A stretch of DNA of 8,567 nt, from NCBI GenBank assembly GCA_903898725.1, contig CAIUGQ010000446.1, positions 1-8,567 of the forward strand. The letters run 5' to 3'. The stretch's first letter is position 1. Each line of letters begins with the position of its first letter. Shown in pieces: positions 1 to 6,258 of the stretch. The notes under the pieces are model-generated. The model had not been told where the DNA came from, searched no databases, and was given only the letters and a program-made list of their open reading frames with translations. Source of the stretch: an uncultured Burkholderiales bacterium. GTDB taxonomy: Bacteria > Pseudomonadota > Gammaproteobacteria > Burkholderiales > Burkholderiaceae_E. The translations under genes were made by a program, and so were the position numbers.

Positions 1-98
1 CGCTGCTGCTGGTGCTGGCGGTGCGCGCGAACGCGGCGAGCGGCGACGACGACGTCGACGGCGGCGATCCACCCGCGGGCGGGGACGGCACGCGATGA
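1..98 (+). CDS. mnhC: Mrp/Mnh antiporter subunit C, C-terminal end only (partial)
   Basis: Only the last 31 codons are in the window; the first complete codon is at position 3 and the TGA stop is at 96-98. The visible peptide begins with the end of a hydrophobic helix (LLLVLAVRANAAS) and continues into an acidic, glycine-rich tail containing GDDDVDGGDP. MrpC/MnhC proteins end in a last membrane helix followed by a short tail with a Thr/Ser-Asp-Asp-Val-Asp type motif, which this resembles. MnhC is a small NuoK-like membrane subunit of the multi-subunit cation/proton antiporter. The stop overlaps the mnhD start as ATGA, the expected C-D order. The identification rests mostly on position in the operon, because too little protein is visible for an independent call. 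Confidence 0.8.
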   Translation, partial: LLLVLAVRANAASGDDDVDGGDPPAGGDGTR

Positions 99-1648
99 AC
101 CACGCGCCGATCGTCCCGATCGTGCTGCCGGCGCTGGCCGCTGCGCTGATGCTCATCGACCGCCGGATCGCTTCGCAGCGCATGCTTGCCTGGGTGTCGA
201 CGCTGCTGCTCGTGGCCTGCGGCGCCTGGCTGGTGGCGCTGTCGGCCGATGGCTGGCGCGGCGTCTACCTGGCCGGGAACTGGGCCGCGCCCTACGGCAT
301 CGCCCTCGTCGCGGACCGGCTGTCCTCGCTGATGATCGCGCTCACCGCGCTGCTCGCCGTGATCGCGCTCGGCGCCGCGCACGGCCGCTGGGACAGCCGC
401 GGCGAGCACTTCCATCCCCTGCTGCAGGTGCAGCTGATGGGCCTGAACGGCGCCTTCCTGACCGGCGACCTGTTCAACCTCTTCGTCTTCTTCGAGGTGC
501 TGCTGATCGCCTCGTACGGGCTGCTGGTGCACGGCGACGGGCGCGCGCGGATCGCGGCAGGGCTGCGCTTCGTGACGCTGAACCTGTTCGGCTCGGCGCT
601 GTTCCTGGTCGCGGCGAGCCTGCTGTACGGCGTGACCGGCACGCTGAACTTCGCCGACCTGTCGGCGCGCATGCCGACGCTGACCGGGGGCGATGCGACG
701 CTCGCGCGCGCCGGGGCGTGGATGCTGCTGACCGTCTTCTGCCTGAAGGCCGCGATCCTGCCGCTCTACCTGTGGCTGCCGGGCACCTATCGCGCCGCGA
801 GCCCGCCCGTCGCCGCGCTGTTCGCGGTGATGACCAAGGTCGGCGTGTATGCGGTGCTGCGCGTCTTCACGCTGGCCTTCGGCGCCGGGGCGGGGGCGCT
901 CGCCAACGTCGCCTTCCCCTGGATCGCGGCCGTGGCGGCGGCGGGCTACCTGCTGGCGATGCTCGGTACGCTCGCCGGCGCCGACCTGCGCCGACTCGCC
1001 TCGATGCTGCTGATCGGCTCGGCGGGCTTCCTGCTGATCGGCATCGGGCTCGGCACCGAGCGATCAATCGCGGCCGCCGTGTTCTACCTGCCCCACACCA
1101 CGCTGTCGGCGGCCGCGCTCTACCTGGTCGCCGACCTCGTCGCCCGCGGTCGCGGCGAGGCCGCCGACCACCTGCGGCCGGGCCCCGCGCCGCTGCGGCC
1201 GGCCGCCGTCGGGCTGCTGTTCTTCGCGACGGCGATCGCGGTCGCCGGGCTGCCGCCGTTCGGAGGCTTCATCGGCAAGGCGATGCTCCTCGCCTCGATG
1301 CTGCCCGAGACCGGCTCGCCCGGCCGCGCCGCGGGCGTGCTGTGGGCGGTGGTGCTCGCCGGCAGCCTCTTCGCGCTGATCGCGCTCGCGCGGGCGGGCA
1401 GCGTGCTGTTCTGGAAGTCCGACGGCGCGCCGGTGCGCGGCGTGCCGATGCCGCTGCTGCGCGAACTGCTGCCGTGCGCGATCGCGCTGGGGGCGGTCCT
1501 CGGGATGACCGTGTTCGCCGCGCCGATGCAGCGCTACGCCCAGGCCACCGCGCGCGAACTCGTCGCGCCCGAGTCGCTGGTCGACCAGGTGCTGCGCACG
1601 GTGCCGCAGGCCGGCCCCCATCAGCCCCGCCCGGAGTCCTTCCGATGA
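95..1648 (+). CDS. mnhD: Mrp-type Na+(K+)/H+ antiporter subunit D
   Basis: A 517-residue polytopic membrane protein of the proton-translocating NuoL/M/N (complex I antiporter-like) superfamily, here the D subunit of the Mrp/Mnh cation/proton antiporter. The hallmark stretch DLFNLFVFFEVLLIASYGLL carries the conserved membrane glutamate at residue 134. Conserved intramembrane lysines follow at about 218 (FCLKAAILPLYLWLPG) and 248 (MTKVGVYAVLRV). In studied MrpD proteins the equivalent Glu and first Lys are essential for antiport. A GLPPFGGFIGK motif lies near residue 390, as in other MrpD/NuoM-type proteins. Length is normal (~490-520). The ATG at 95 is preceded by a GGGGA Shine-Dalgarno-like sequence at 81-85 and overlaps the mnhC stop. 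The gene overlaps mnhE by 4 bp. The C-terminus has a soluble, proline-containing tail. NuoM/HyfB-like paralogues are alternatives, but the C-E-F-G neighbours settle it. Confidence 0.95.
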   Translation: MNHAPIVPIVLPALAAALMLIDRRIASQRMLAWVSTLLLVACGAWLVALSADGWRGVYLAGNWAAPYGIALVADRLSSLMIALTALLAVIALGAAHGRWDSRGEHFHPLLQVQLMGLNGAFLTGDLFNLFVFFEVLLIASYGLLVHGDGRARIAAGLRFVTLNLFGSALFLVAASLLYGVTGTLNFADLSARMPTLTGGDATLARAGAWMLLTVFCLKAAILPLYLWLPGTYRAASPPVAALFAVMTKVGVYAVLRVFTLAFGAGAGALANVAFPWIAAVAAAGYLLAMLGTLAGADLRRLASMLLIGSAGFLLIGIGLGTERSIAAAVFYLPHTTLSAAALYLVADLVARGRGEAADHLRPGPAPLRPAAVGLLFFATAIAVAGLPPFGGFIGKAMLLASMLPETGSPGRAAGVLWAVVLAGSLFALIALARAGSVLFWKSDGAPVRGVPMPLLRELLPCAIALGAVLGMTVFAAPMQRYAQATARELVAPESLVDQVLRTVPQAGPHQPRPESFR

Positions 1649-2181
1649 GCGCCGCCCCGCCGCGCCCCGGCCTGCTGCGCAGGCTGCTGCCCCGGCCCTG
1701 GACGGTGCTGTGGCTGTGGGCCGCCTGGCTGCTGCTGAACCAGACCCTGGCACCCGGGCATCTGCTGCTCGGTCTCGCGCTCGGCCTCGTGCTCGCCCGG
1801 CTGGGCGGCCCGCCTCCCCTGGCGCTCCAGGATGGGGGCCGCAGCCGCCCGGGCTGGCGGCGGCCTGGCATCGCGCTGCGGCTCGCCTGGGTCGTGCTGC
1901 ACGACATCGTCGTCGCGAACCTGCAGGTCGCGCGGCGCATCCTCGGGCGCCCCGACGCGCTGGATCCGCGCTTCGTCTGGGTGCCGCTCGACGTGCGTCG
2001 GCCACGCTCGATCTCGCTGCTGGCGGGCATCGTGACGATGACGCCGGGCACGCTGTCGGCCGAGCTGTCCGACGACCACCGCCACCTGCTGGTCCACGGG
2101 CTCGATGTCGACGACCCCGAGGCGCTGGTCGCCGAGATCAAGTCCCGCTACGAGACCCCCATCCGGGAGCTGTTCGAATGA
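1645..2181 (+). CDS. mnhE: Mrp-type Na+(K+)/H+ antiporter subunit E
   Basis: A 178-residue membrane subunit of the Mrp/Mnh antiporter. Hydrophobic N-terminal helices span about residues 20-52. They are followed by the HDIVVANLQVARRIL stretch (86-100) and the family signature IVTMTPGTLSAELS (129-142), then a soluble domain with HLLVHGLD. MrpE is required for normal complex assembly or activity in some bacteria but is not itself the ion-translocating subunit. The start was chosen at 1645 because the ATG overlaps the mnhD stop (ATGA) and has a GGAG Shine-Dalgarno at 1633-1636. The frame stays open much further upstream, but that part is antiporter D sequence read out of frame. The 3' end again overlaps the next gene by ATGA. 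Length fits the family (~160-180). Confidence 0.95.
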   Translation: MSAAPPRPGLLRRLLPRPWTVLWLWAAWLLLNQTLAPGHLLLGLALGLVLARLGGPPPLALQDGGRSRPGWRRPGIALRLAWVVLHDIVVANLQVARRILGRPDALDPRFVWVPLDVRRPRSISLLAGIVTMTPGTLSAELSDDHRHLLVHGLDVDDPEALVAEIKSRYETPIRELFE

Positions 2182-2453
2182 TCGACCACGCGCTGACGCT
2201 GTCGCTGGGGATGTTCTGCCTCGCCATGCTGCTGTCCTGCTGGCGGCTGCTCGTCGGCCCCGACATCCTCGACCGGGTGCTGGCGCTCGACACGCTGTAC
2301 GTGAACGCGCTCGCGGTGGTCATCCTGCTCGGCATCCGCTTTCGCACGCAGGTCTTCTTCGAGGCGGCGCTGGTGATCGCGATGCTCGGCTTCGTCGGCA
2401 CCGTGGTCACCGCGCGCTTCGTCGCGCGCGGCGACGTGATCGACCACGACTGA
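2178..2453 (+). CDS. mnhF: Mrp-type Na+(K+)/H+ antiporter subunit F
   Basis: A 91-residue protein with three predicted membrane helices (about 5-25, 34-53 and 59-81). The conserved MrpF/PhaF motif GPDILDRVLALDTLYVN lies between helices 1 and 2. It contains the aspartates at residues 32 and 38, positions that are strongly conserved and functionally important in characterised MrpF proteins. The sequence continues with the typical FEAALVIAMLGFVGTV segment. Size matches the family (~85-95). The ATG overlaps the mnhE stop (ATGA) and has GGGAG at 2165-2169 as ribosome binding site. MrpF is a small integral subunit needed for a functional complex. Confidence 0.95.
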   Translation: MIDHALTLSLGMFCLAMLLSCWRLLVGPDILDRVLALDTLYVNALAVVILLGIRFRTQVFFEAALVIAMLGFVGTVVTARFVARGDVIDHD

Positions 2454-2467
2454 ACCCAGGCCCAGCG

Positions 2468-2872
2468 ATGACCCACGAGGCGCTGCCGTTCACCATCGAC
2501 CTGCTGGCCAGCCTGCTGCTGGTGGCCGGCGGCGCGTTCGCGCTGGTCGGCGCGATCGGCCTGGCGCGCCTGCGCGACTTCTACCTGCGCCTGCACGCGC
2601 CGACCAAGGCGAGCACGCTCGGCGTCGGCGGGACCCTGCTCGCCTCGATGCTCGTCTTCGGCTGGACCGGGCAGCGCCTGGTGATCCACGAGCTCCTGAT
2701 CACGGTCTTCGTGTTCGTGACCGCGCCGATCGCCGCACATCTCCTGGTGAAGTCGGCGCTCGAGCGCGACCCGACGCTGCGCCCGCCGCCCCCCGAGCCC
2801 GGAGCACCTGCCGCCGAGGTGTCCGATGCCGCGGCCTCCGACCCGGCCGGGCCGGCGACGCCCGCAGGCTGA
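2468..2872 (+). CDS. mnhG: Mrp-type Na+(K+)/H+ antiporter subunit G
   Basis: A 134-residue last subunit of the antiporter. Three membrane helices are visible at about 9-31, 49-66 and 74-95. The PhaG/MnhG signature GLARLRDFYLRLHAPTKAST (31-50) is followed by LGVGG, and TAPIAAHLL (86-94) closes the core. After residue ~100 there is a hydrophilic tail rich in proline, alanine and acidic residues, longer than in many homologues (usually ~100-125 residues); it is probably a disordered cytoplasmic extension. The gene sits 14 bp after mnhF, the only non-overlapping junction of the visible operon, with only a weak AGG at 2458-2460 as ribosome binding site. The frame is open far upstream, but the ATG at 2468 gives the conserved N-terminus. 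Confidence 0.94.
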   Translation: MTHEALPFTIDLLASLLLVAGGAFALVGAIGLARLRDFYLRLHAPTKASTLGVGGTLLASMLVFGWTGQRLVIHELLITVFVFVTAPIAAHLLVKSALERDPTLRPPPPEPGAPAAEVSDAAASDPAGPATPAG

Positions 2873-2898
2873 GCCGCGACCGGACCGGCCCGCCTCAG
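2869..2898. terminator. Weak inverted repeat joining two facing stop codons
   Basis: CTGAG at 2869-2873 pairs with CTCAG at 2894-2898 and encloses a GC-rich 20-nt interior with two CCGG blocks. The arms contain the TGA stop of mnhG and the TGA stop of the facing membrane-protein gene. The 22-bp spacer could hold a bidirectional hairpin, but there is no T-tract on either strand and the stem is short. Two facing TGA codons also give TGA/TCA complementarity automatically. Low confidence. Confidence 0.2.
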
Positions 2899-3416
2899 GG
2901 CGTCACCGGCACCGCGCCGGGGGACGGCTCGCGCAGCCCCAGGATGTAGCTCGCGAACGCCGGATCCTCGCCGATCAGCAGGCCGGGCAGCGCTTCCCGG
3001 AAGTCCTCGCGGGCACACCACTGCTGCATCGTGTCGGCCCACGACTGCCAGCGGCGCGCGCCCTGCGGGTCCGAGGCCTCGTCGTACAGCAGGATGTAGG
3101 CACGCTCGAACAGGGCGATCAGCATCTCGAAGAACAGCAGCCGACGCGCGGACTGGTCGGCGTCGAGCCCGGAGGGCGGCGGCAGCCGCGGGTGCAGGCC
3201 CAGCTCGGGGTAGGCGAGCACGTCGCGGACGAACTCGGTGTACTGCTCGGAGAGCCGCAGGTAGGTCTCCTCGTCGCGCTGCTCGATCTCCTTGCGCTCG
3301 TTCTCGCGCTCGGCCCGGGACTCGCGCCAGAGCGCGAACGCGGCCAGCGGCAGGCCGACCACCGTGACCACGTAGCTGCCGAGTTCCCAGAGCCGCATTG
3401 CGCCGTCGTCGATCAT
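2895..3416 (-). CDS. Single-pass membrane protein of unknown function
   Basis: A 173-residue protein I cannot assign to a named family. A single hydrophobic helix (about residues 11-30, ending in ALWRE) anchors it. A highly charged, probably helical or coiled-coil stretch follows (31-65, rich in Glu/Arg), then a cytoplasmic-looking domain. That domain contains FFEMLIALFERAYILLY (95-111), RRWQSWADTMQQWC (121-134) and GEDPAFASYI (149-158), which look like conserved blocks rather than random sequence. I have an impression of similar unnamed bacterial membrane proteins but cannot verify it. The ATG at 3416 was chosen because GGGGGTGA lies just upstream and the membrane helix follows directly; an in-frame ATG at residue 7 is the alternative. 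The longer open frame upstream of 3416 is arginine/proline-rich and has no conserved look. It faces mnhG tail to tail and is divergent from the PAS-GGDEF-EAL gene. Confidence 0.75.
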   Translation of the reverse strand: MIDDGAMRLWELGSYVVTVVGLPLAAFALWRESRAERENERKEIEQRDEETYLRLSEQYTEFVRDVLAYPELGLHPRLPPPSGLDADQSARRLLFFEMLIALFERAYILLYDEASDPQGARRWQSWADTMQQWCAREDFREALPGLLIGEDPAFASYILGLREPSPGAVPVTP

Positions 3417-3420
3417 CGCG

Positions 3421-3428
3421 TCACCCCC
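3421..3428 (-). promoter_or_regulatory. Strong Shine-Dalgarno deciding the start at 3416
   Basis: On the minus strand GGGGGTGA lies 4 nt before the ATG at 3416. It matches the consensus GGAGGTGA complement of the 16S rRNA 3' end at 7 of 8 positions. It is one of the strongest ribosome binding sites in the window and supports the short form of the unknown membrane protein over upstream starts. Confidence 0.6.
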
Positions 3429-3515
3429 ATCGACGGTCGCGCGTCGGGCGGCACGACCGGCAAGGGGTCGAGTGTAGGTCGCCGCCGCTCGGGCTTCCCG
3501 GACGACCGCTGGTCG

Positions 3516-3578
3516 GGACGGGGCTTCGGGCACCGGCGGGGCCCGGCACTCGATCACATCCGGGACCGCGCCCCGTCC
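3516..3578. repeat. Inverted repeat in the leader of the GGDEF-EAL gene
   Basis: GGACGGGGC (3516-3524) is perfectly complementary to GCCCCGTCC (3570-3578), with 45 nt between the arms. Inside the loop a second stem, CGGGC (3527-3531) with GCCCG (3541-3545), can form. The structure would sit about 35 nt before the GTG start of the cyclic-di-GMP gene, within the 196-bp divergent spacer. Such a repeat is not very unlikely by chance in DNA this GC-rich, so a function (structured leader, operator or terminator-like element) is only a possibility. Confidence 0.3.
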
Positions 3579-3592
3579 GCAGACTCGTCCCG

Positions 3593-3616
3593 ATGACACC
3601 GCGCCGCCCCTCGTGA
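3593..3616 (+). other. Possible 7-codon upstream reading frame coupled to the GTG start
   Basis: An ATG at 3593 opens a frame of seven codons (MTPRRPS) that ends in TGA at 3614-3616. That stop overlaps the GTG start of the GGDEF-EAL gene as GTGA, the same geometry as a coupled operon junction. Neither start has a recognisable Shine-Dalgarno sequence. The arrangement would fit translation reinitiation or coupling, but a random ATG upstream of a GTG start can produce it too. Confidence 0.25.
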
Positions 3617-5580
3617 GCACGCCCCCCTACCCGCTGCTGTCGGCCCTGCTGGCGCCGCTCGGCCTCGATCCGGGCGAGGCGCCGCCCGATCCGGCAGGCT
3701 GGCAGGCGGTGCTGGCCGCGATCGAGCGCGGCATCGGCGGCCTGCAGCTCGAGCTGGAGGACTCGCGCCGTGCCTACCGGTATTCGGCCGATGCGCTGAC
3801 CCGCGCGACCCTCAGGCTGCGCGACGAGCGGGACCAGCTGGAGTCGCGCGTCGGCGAGCGCACCGCACAGCTCGAGCAGAGCCGCAGCGACCTGATGCAG
3901 GCGCAGCGCCTGGCCGGCCTGGGCAGCTGGTCGGTGCGACTGGAGGACGGCCGCGTCGACGTCTCCGAGCAGTTCGCGCTGCGGCTCGGCATGGACCCCG
4001 CTGCGCCGCCGGCGAACGTCGAAGCGCTTCTCGACTACGTGCTCGAGGACGACCGCCAGAGCGCCCACCGGGCGGTGCAGGCCGCGCTGCGCGAGCCGGG
4101 TCGCTTCACCGGCGAGCTGCGCGTGCGCGATACCCGCGGCGAGGTCCGCTGGTTCTCGGCGACCATCGCCTCGCAGTCCGACCCGGACGGCCGCATCAGC
4201 CACCTGCACGGCGCGATGCTCGACGTCACCGCGCGCCGGCTCGCCGAGCTGCGCACGCAGCGCCTGGCGCTGCAGGACGAGCTCACCGGGCTGCCCAACC
4301 GGACCGCGTTCAAGCAGGACATCGCGCAGGCCGTCGAACGATCGCGCGTGCGCCGCTCGCGCTTCGCGCTGCTGTTCCTCGACCTCGACGGCTTCAAGGA
4401 GATCAACGATTCGCTCGGGCACGACGCGGGCGACGACCTCCTCAAGCAGGTGGCCGCGCGCATCGGCGGCTGCCTGCGCAAGGGCGACCGCCTCGCACGC
4501 TTCGGCGGCGACGAGGTCCTCGTGCTGATCGATCCGGTGCGCCGGCGGCGCGACGTCGAGACGGTGACCCGCAAGATCCTCGCGGCGGTGGCCACCCCGA
4601 TCACGCTCGACGGCATGAACGCCACCGTCAGCGCCAGCATCGGCATCGCGATGTATCCCGAGGATGGTGACGACCCGCGCCGGCTGCTGAAGAACGCCGA
4701 CGCGGCGATGTACCAGGCCAAGCAGGATGGCCGCAACGCGCTGCGCTTCTACGCGCCGAGGATCAACGCGTCGCTGCGCGAGAAGGTGTCGATGGTCAAC
4801 GACCTGCGCGCGGCGGTCGCCCACGGCGCGCTGGGCGTCGCCTATCAGCCGATCGTCGACGGCAACGACGGACGCGTGCTCGGCATCGAGGCACTGGCGC
4901 GCTGGGACCATGCGGAGCGGGGCGCGGTCGGTCCGTCGGTGTTCGTGCCGCTGGCCGAGGAGACCGGGCTGATCGGCGCGGTCGGCGCGCAGGTGCTCGC
5001 GCGCTCGTGCGCGCAGCAGGTCGACTGGGATTCGAACGGCCACAGCGCGGCTGCGGCCGGGGGCTACCTGTCGGTGAACGTCTCGCCGGTGCAGCTGCGC
5101 AGCGACGGCTTCGTGCGCGAGCTGCGGGCATTGCTCGCGGACACCGGCCTGCCCGCCACACGGCTTCAGCTCGAGCTGACCGAGGGCACCGTGATGGCCG
5201 ATCCCGAGCGGGCCGCGCGCGTGCTGGGCGAGCTCGCGGCGATGGGCGTGCGGATCGCCCTCGACGACTTCGGCACCGGACACTCGTCCCTCGCCTACCT
5301 GCGCACCTTTCCGATCCACTGCATCAAGATCGACCGGGTCTTCGTCGGCGACCTCGGACGCGGCGGCGCCCAGGCCGCCATCGTGCCGGCGATCGTCGCC
5401 ATCGCGCGCAGCCTCGGCGCCGAGGTGGTGGCCGAGGGCGTGGAGACCGACGCGCAGCGCGAGGCGCTGCTTGCGCTCGGCTGCCGCGCGATGCAGGGCT
5501 ACCTGTTCTCGCGGCCCCTGCCGCCCGAGGCGTGCGGCGCGCGCTTCTTCGCGCCGATGGCCGAGGCGGCCGCCGGCTGA
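3613..5580 (+). CDS. PAS-GGDEF-EAL cyclic-di-GMP signalling protein
   Basis: A 655-residue soluble bifunctional-type cyclic-di-GMP enzyme with no membrane helix. Residues 1-50 carry a module (LLAPLGLDP...PAGWQAVLAAIER) I associate with betaproteobacterial GGDEF proteins. About 60-98 is a helical coiled-coil linker, 100-215 a PAS/PAC sensor domain (GLGSWSVRL to LDVTARR), 220-380 the diguanylate cyclase domain, and 395-650 the phosphodiesterase domain. The cyclase starts with DELTGLPNR (222-230) and has an intact RxxD inhibitory site (289-292), but its signature reads GGDEV (298-302). The EAL domain looks catalytically complete: EAL (426-428), N489, E521 of ELTE, DDFGTG (551-556), K572, E608 of AEGVET and QGYLFSRPL. 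It may therefore hydrolyse c-di-GMP, with the cyclase active or acting as a GTP-sensing regulator. The GTG start at 3613 is chosen because it retains the N-terminal module; no clear ribosome binding site is visible. The 3' end overlaps the HNH gene antisense. Confidence 0.93.
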   Translation: MSTPPYPLLSALLAPLGLDPGEAPPDPAGWQAVLAAIERGIGGLQLELEDSRRAYRYSADALTRATLRLRDERDQLESRVGERTAQLEQSRSDLMQAQRLAGLGSWSVRLEDGRVDVSEQFALRLGMDPAAPPANVEALLDYVLEDDRQSAHRAVQAALREPGRFTGELRVRDTRGEVRWFSATIASQSDPDGRISHLHGAMLDVTARRLAELRTQRLALQDELTGLPNRTAFKQDIAQAVERSRVRRSRFALLFLDLDGFKEINDSLGHDAGDDLLKQVAARIGGCLRKGDRLARFGGDEVLVLIDPVRRRRDVETVTRKILAAVATPITLDGMNATVSASIGIAMYPEDGDDPRRLLKNADAAMYQAKQDGRNALRFYAPRINASLREKVSMVNDLRAAVAHGALGVAYQPIVDGNDGRVLGIEALARWDHAERGAVGPSVFVPLAEETGLIGAVGAQVLARSCAQQVDWDSNGHSAAAAGGYLSVNVSPVQLRSDGFVRELRALLADTGLPATRLQLELTEGTVMADPERAARVLGELAAMGVRIALDDFGTGHSSLAYLRTFPIHCIKIDRVFVGDLGRGGAQAAIVPAIVAIARSLGAEVVAEGVETDAQREALLALGCRAMQGYLFSRPLPPEACGARFFAPMAEAAAG

Positions 5581-6158
5581 TCCGGAGGCGGCTCCGACGC
5601 CCAGAGCCGCGAGTGCCGGGGCACGCCCGCGAGCAGGAAGTTCATCTGGTCCGCGAGGATCCGGCGGTTCGCGAGGATGAAGGCCTCGTGGCGGTTGGGA
5701 ACGTAGGGCACGTAGAGCAGCGGCATCGAGGCCGACTCGGGCGTGCGGTTGCCCTTGCGCTGGTTGCACGCGCGGCAGGCCGACACCACGTTCTGCCAGA
5801 CGGTGAGCCCGCCGCGCGAGCTCGGCGTGACGTGTTCCATCTCGAGGGCGGCCTGCGTGAAGCGCCCGCCGCAGTACGCGCAGATGTGCCGGTCACGGGC
5901 GAAGACCATCGAGCGCGACAGCGGCGCCCGATCCTCGCCGCCGCGCACCTTCCAGCGCGGACCGTCGATCGCGATGATGGCCGCGATCTCCAGCGTCGAG
6001 CGGCGCCCGTGCAGCCGGCTGATGCCGCCGTGCAGCACGACGCGGTCGGCGCCGAGCTCCCAGCGCACCTTTCCGCTCGAGTAGTACGCCGCGGCGGACT
6101 CGTGGTCGACCCACCGCACCGGCGTACCGGCGATGTCGAGAACGAGGATGTCGTGCAT
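5499..6158 (-). CDS. HNH endonuclease family protein
   Basis: A 219-residue protein with a McrA-like HNH (beta-beta-alpha metal) motif. CAYC (93-96) is followed by EMEHVTPSSRGG with the candidate general base H109, then N123, CRAC (128-131) and N132. The two CxxC pairs would bind a structural zinc; H109 and the asparagines form the nuclease site. The N-terminal ~70 residues (LDIAGTPVRWVDHESAAAYY) precede the nuclease domain. The conserved core appears to end near SRLW (183-186). The remaining ~33 residues are Ala/Pro/Gly/Arg-rich, and about 27 of the codons (including the stop) are antisense to the 3' end of the EAL-domain gene, 5499-5580. Function is unknown; no methylase or phage gene is adjacent, so nothing indicates a restriction system. 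The gene is divergent from the asparaginase gene with a 100-bp spacer. The ATG at 6158 has no strong ribosome binding site. Confidence 0.87.
   Translation of the reverse strand: MHDILVLDIAGTPVRWVDHESAAAYYSSGKVRWELGADRVVLHGGISRLHGRRSTLEIAAIIAIDGPRWKVRGGEDRAPLSRSMVFARDRHICAYCGGRFTQAALEMEHVTPSSRGGLTVWQNVVSACRACNQRKGNRTPESASMPLLYVPYVPNRHEAFILANRRILADQMNFLLAGVPRHSRLWASEPPPDQPAAASAIGAKKRAPHASGGRGRENR
5569..5592. repeat. GC-rich hairpin at the end of the EAL-domain gene
   Basis: GCCGCC (5569-5574) pairs with GGCGGC (5587-5592) around the TGA stop at 5578-5580, and GG/CC can extend the stem past a bulge. An alternative small stem, CGGAG (5583-5587) with CTCCG (5592-5596), follows the stop directly. 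It could attenuate transcription between the converging genes, but no T-run follows on either strand and the region also codes for the HNH protein tail. Confidence 0.2.
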
Positions 6159-6193
6159 CAGGGCATCCGTTCCGAGGAAGTACCGGAAATCCG

Positions 6194-6199
6194 ATCATA
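6194..6199 (-). promoter_or_regulatory. Candidate -10 element for the HNH gene
   Basis: On the minus strand TATGAT matches the sigma-70 -10 consensus at 5 of 6 positions. It lies 35 bp before the HNH start, in the most AT-rich patch of the spacer. No good -35 hexamer is found at 16-18 bp spacing, so the site is only suggestive. The short divergent spacer (6159-6258) must carry promoters for both the HNH and the asparaginase gene. Confidence 0.3.
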
Positions 6200-6244
6200 C
6201 CGGTGCGGTGCGTCGGCCGTGTGTCCGGGCCCGTGCGGCGCGCA

Positions 6245-6251
6245 GGTAGGA
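6245..6251 (+). promoter_or_regulatory. Ribosome binding site of the asparaginase gene
   Basis: GGTAGGA ends 7 nt before the ATG at 6259 and contains AGGA at a good Shine-Dalgarno distance. It supports this start, which also places the glycine-rich catalytic loop right after a short N-terminal beta strand, as in cytoplasmic asparaginases. Confidence 0.5.
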
Positions 6252-6258
6252 TTCCGGC

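Noticed and set aside
718..1644. A long in-frame upstream extension of mnhE inside mnhD
   Set aside because: This part is out-of-frame mnhD sequence; MnhE homologues start at the ATG overlapping the mnhD stop, which has its own GGAG site.
3471..3476. TACACT on the minus strand as a -10 element for the unknown membrane protein
   Set aside because: No acceptable -35 at 16-18 bp spacing, so it is not separable from chance.
3421..5769. A 782-codon open frame antisense to the PAS-GGDEF-EAL gene
   Set aside because: It is the complement of a clearly conserved gene, is rich in Arg/His/Ala/Gln without any domain, and such antisense frames are expected at this G+C content.
5499..6158. HNH gene as part of a restriction or phage-defence system
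   Set aside because: No methyltransferase, helicase, integrase or other defence gene is adjacent, and composition matches the surroundings.
6247..6252. TAGGAT as a -10 promoter element for the asparaginase gene
   Set aside because: It is only 6 bp before the ATG and overlaps the Shine-Dalgarno sequence; no -35 is present.
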